From Bacteroidales bacterium (GTDB lineage: Bacteria > Bacteroidota > Bacteroidia > Bacteroidales > F082), in assembly GCA_017537965.1 (NCBI GenBank), contig JAFYJV010000022.1, positions 24,912 to 88,911 of the forward strand: a DNA stretch of 64,000 bases, read 5' to 3'. The notes beneath the pieces are model-generated. The model made no database searches. It saw nothing but the letters and a program-made list of their open reading frames with translations, and had not been told where the DNA came from. Both the position numbers and the translations under genes were made by a program. Each line of letters starts with the position of its first letter. The first letter of the stretch is position 1. This document shows positions 62,871-64,000 of this stretch, piece after piece.

Positions 62871-64000
62871 ATGTCAACACAACAAGAACGTGCTGAACTG
62901 CACAAAACGATATGGAAGATAGCCAATGACCTACGTGGGAGCGTTGATGGCTGGGAGTTTAAGGCCTACGTGTTGGGATCTATCTTCTACCGCTTCATCT
63001 CGGAGAACATGTGCGACTATATCCAGCACCTGATGGCTGAAGCCGGACAACCTCACTTCGATTATGCCACTACCAGTGACACGATGGCGGAAAACATCCG
63101 CAAGAAAATGGTGGAGGAGAAGGGCTACTTCATTTTGCCTTCTCAATTGTTCCAAAATGTAGTAAAGACCGCTGACAAAGATGAGAACCTGAACGAGCAT
63201 TTGACGGCCATCTTTCGTAGCATTGAAGCATCGGCCAAAGGCACCGACTCTGAAGATGATTTGCGAGGCCTTTTTTCCGACTTCTCTGTCGATAGTGCCT
63301 CGTTGGGAAGCACCGTCATCAAGCGAAACCAGCTGTTGGCCAAGGTGCTGAAAACGGTGGCGGCCATGGAACTGGGCTCGCGCTACAACGACACGGAAAA
63401 CGACACCTTCGGTGATACTTACGAGTTTTTGATGCAAATGTACGCATCCGATGCTGGAAAGAGCGGAGGCGAATATTTCACACCGCAGCAAGTTTCGGAA
63501 CTGCTGGCACGACTGGCATCGCATAACAATCCGAAGATCAACAAGGTTTACGACCCGGCTTGCGGTAGCGGCTCATTGTTGCTGAAGTTCTCCAAGACAG
63601 TGGGCAAAACCAATCCCAACTTGAAATATTTCGGGCAGGAGGTGAACCCAACTACCTACAACCTTTGTCGTATCAACATGTTCCTCCACAATGTGAACTA
63701 CGACAATTTCGACATCCGTTTGGAGGATACCCTGCTGAAACCACAACACATGGATGATGCGCCCTTCGATGCCATCGTCTCCAATCCGCCTTATTCCAAA
63801 AAATGGGATGGTAAGGACAACACCATCCTCATCAACGATGAACGTTACGCTCCTGCGGGTGTGTTGGCCCCTAAGAGTGCTGCCGACCTAGCATTTACGA
63901 TGCACATGCTGTGGCATCTCTCTGAACTGGGAACTGCCGCTATCGTTGAATTCCCTGGAGTGCTCTATCGTGGAGGTGACGAAAAGAAGATCCGCCAATA
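62871..64000 (+). CDS. hsdM: Type I restriction-modification system methylase subunit M, 5' part
   Basis: 376 codons are in the window and the frame is open at its end, so the C-terminus lies beyond it. HsdM methylates adenine within the asymmetric target, using S-adenosylmethionine, in complex with HsdS and HsdR. N-terminal domain: [24 protein letters not shown]-binding motif [14 protein letters not shown] (about 224-236), preceded by [17 protein letters not shown]; catalytic motif [11 protein letters not shown] (about 304-312). A second in-frame ATG at 62850 would put the start only ~7 nt from the expected transcript start, so 62871 is preferred. hsdS and hsdR are expected downstream, outside the window. 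Confidence 0.95.
   Translation, partial: MSTQQERAELHKTIWKIANDLRGSVDGWEFKAYVLGSIFYRFISENMCDYIQHLMAEAGQPHFDYATTSDTMAENIRKKMVEEKGYFILPSQLFQNVVKTADKDENLNEHLTAIFRSIEASAKGTDSEDDLRGLFSDFSVDSASLGSTVIKRNQLLAKVLKTVAAMELGSRYNDTENDTFGDTYEFLMQMYASDAGKSGGEYFTPQQVSELLARLASHNNPKINKVYDPACGSGSLLLKFSKTVGKTNPNLKYFGQEVNPTTYNLCRINMFLHNVNYDNFDIRLEDTLLKPQHMDDAPFDAIVSNPPYSKKWDGKDNTILINDERYAPAGVLAPKSAADLAFTMHMLWHLSELGTAAIVEFPGVLYRGGDEKKIRQ

Overview
The window reads as chromosomal DNA of a member of the phylum Bacteroidota, most likely an uncultured gut- or rumen-type Bacteroidales. The evidence is the recurrent Bacteroidota promoter signature (TTG, 19-22 nt, TAnnTTTG), the near absence of Shine-Dalgarno sites, TonB-dependent and outer-membrane barrel proteins, three proteases ending in type IX secretion (T9SS) type A sorting domains, and a GH29 fucosidase. 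No rRNA, tRNA, CRISPR array or intact insertion sequence was found. Only the two ends are cut: an outer-membrane barrel gene at the left and a type I restriction methylase (HsdM) at the right.

Layout. 1-4.7 kb: tail of an outer-membrane barrel, then a compact fatty-acid-synthesis set (KAS III, FabF, FabZ-like dehydratase, ACP, FabG). 4.7-8.8 kb (minus strand): a DUF3667 protein and a membrane LytTR regulator; then a lipoprotein nicotinamidase-like enzyme, an orphan PTS-IIC-like permease and RecX. 9-16 kb: accessory material, comprising a large secreted FISUMP/Fn3 protein, an Rpn-type nuclease, YgiQ radical SAM, a HigBA toxin-antitoxin pair and a broken FISUMP paralogue. 16-24 kb: an aldehyde/alcohol dehydrogenase pair, YitT, a carboxyltransferase with a degenerate biotin domain, a small barrel, and alpha-L-fucosidase. 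24-28.5 kb: a TonB receptor coupled to a CpeT/CpcT-like secreted protein, and a PspC/LiaF-like envelope-stress pair. 28.6-32 kb: indolepyruvate oxidoreductase (iorAB) and an M23 peptidase. 32-37.4 kb (minus): MBL/beta-CASP hydrolase, HisS, HutH and two small membrane proteins. 37.4-48.3 kb: three tandem gingipain-like C25 proteases. 48.4-57.4 kb: S41 protease, Sua5/YrdC, two glycosyltransferases with a VWA-like membrane protein, SlyD-like PPIase, an AAA ATPase, a probable 253-nt structured RNA and a small lipoprotein. 57.5-64 kb: ValS, HAD phosphatase, an anchored unknown, a second candidate small RNA, a frameshifted BECR/LPD3-like ORF and HsdM.

How the parts fit. The best candidates for unusual biology are (i) the 11-kb block of three C25 proteases, two of them in one transcription unit and carrying gingipain-type adhesin modules; (ii) two RNA genes with their own promoter and terminator hairpin; (iii) a TonB receptor paired with a bilin-lyase-fold protein; and (iv) a homopolymer frameshift in a toxin-fold ORF beside a restriction system. 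Many within-operon spacers consist of short tandem A-rich repeats ending at the start codon, and several convergent gene pairs overlap at their 3' ends.
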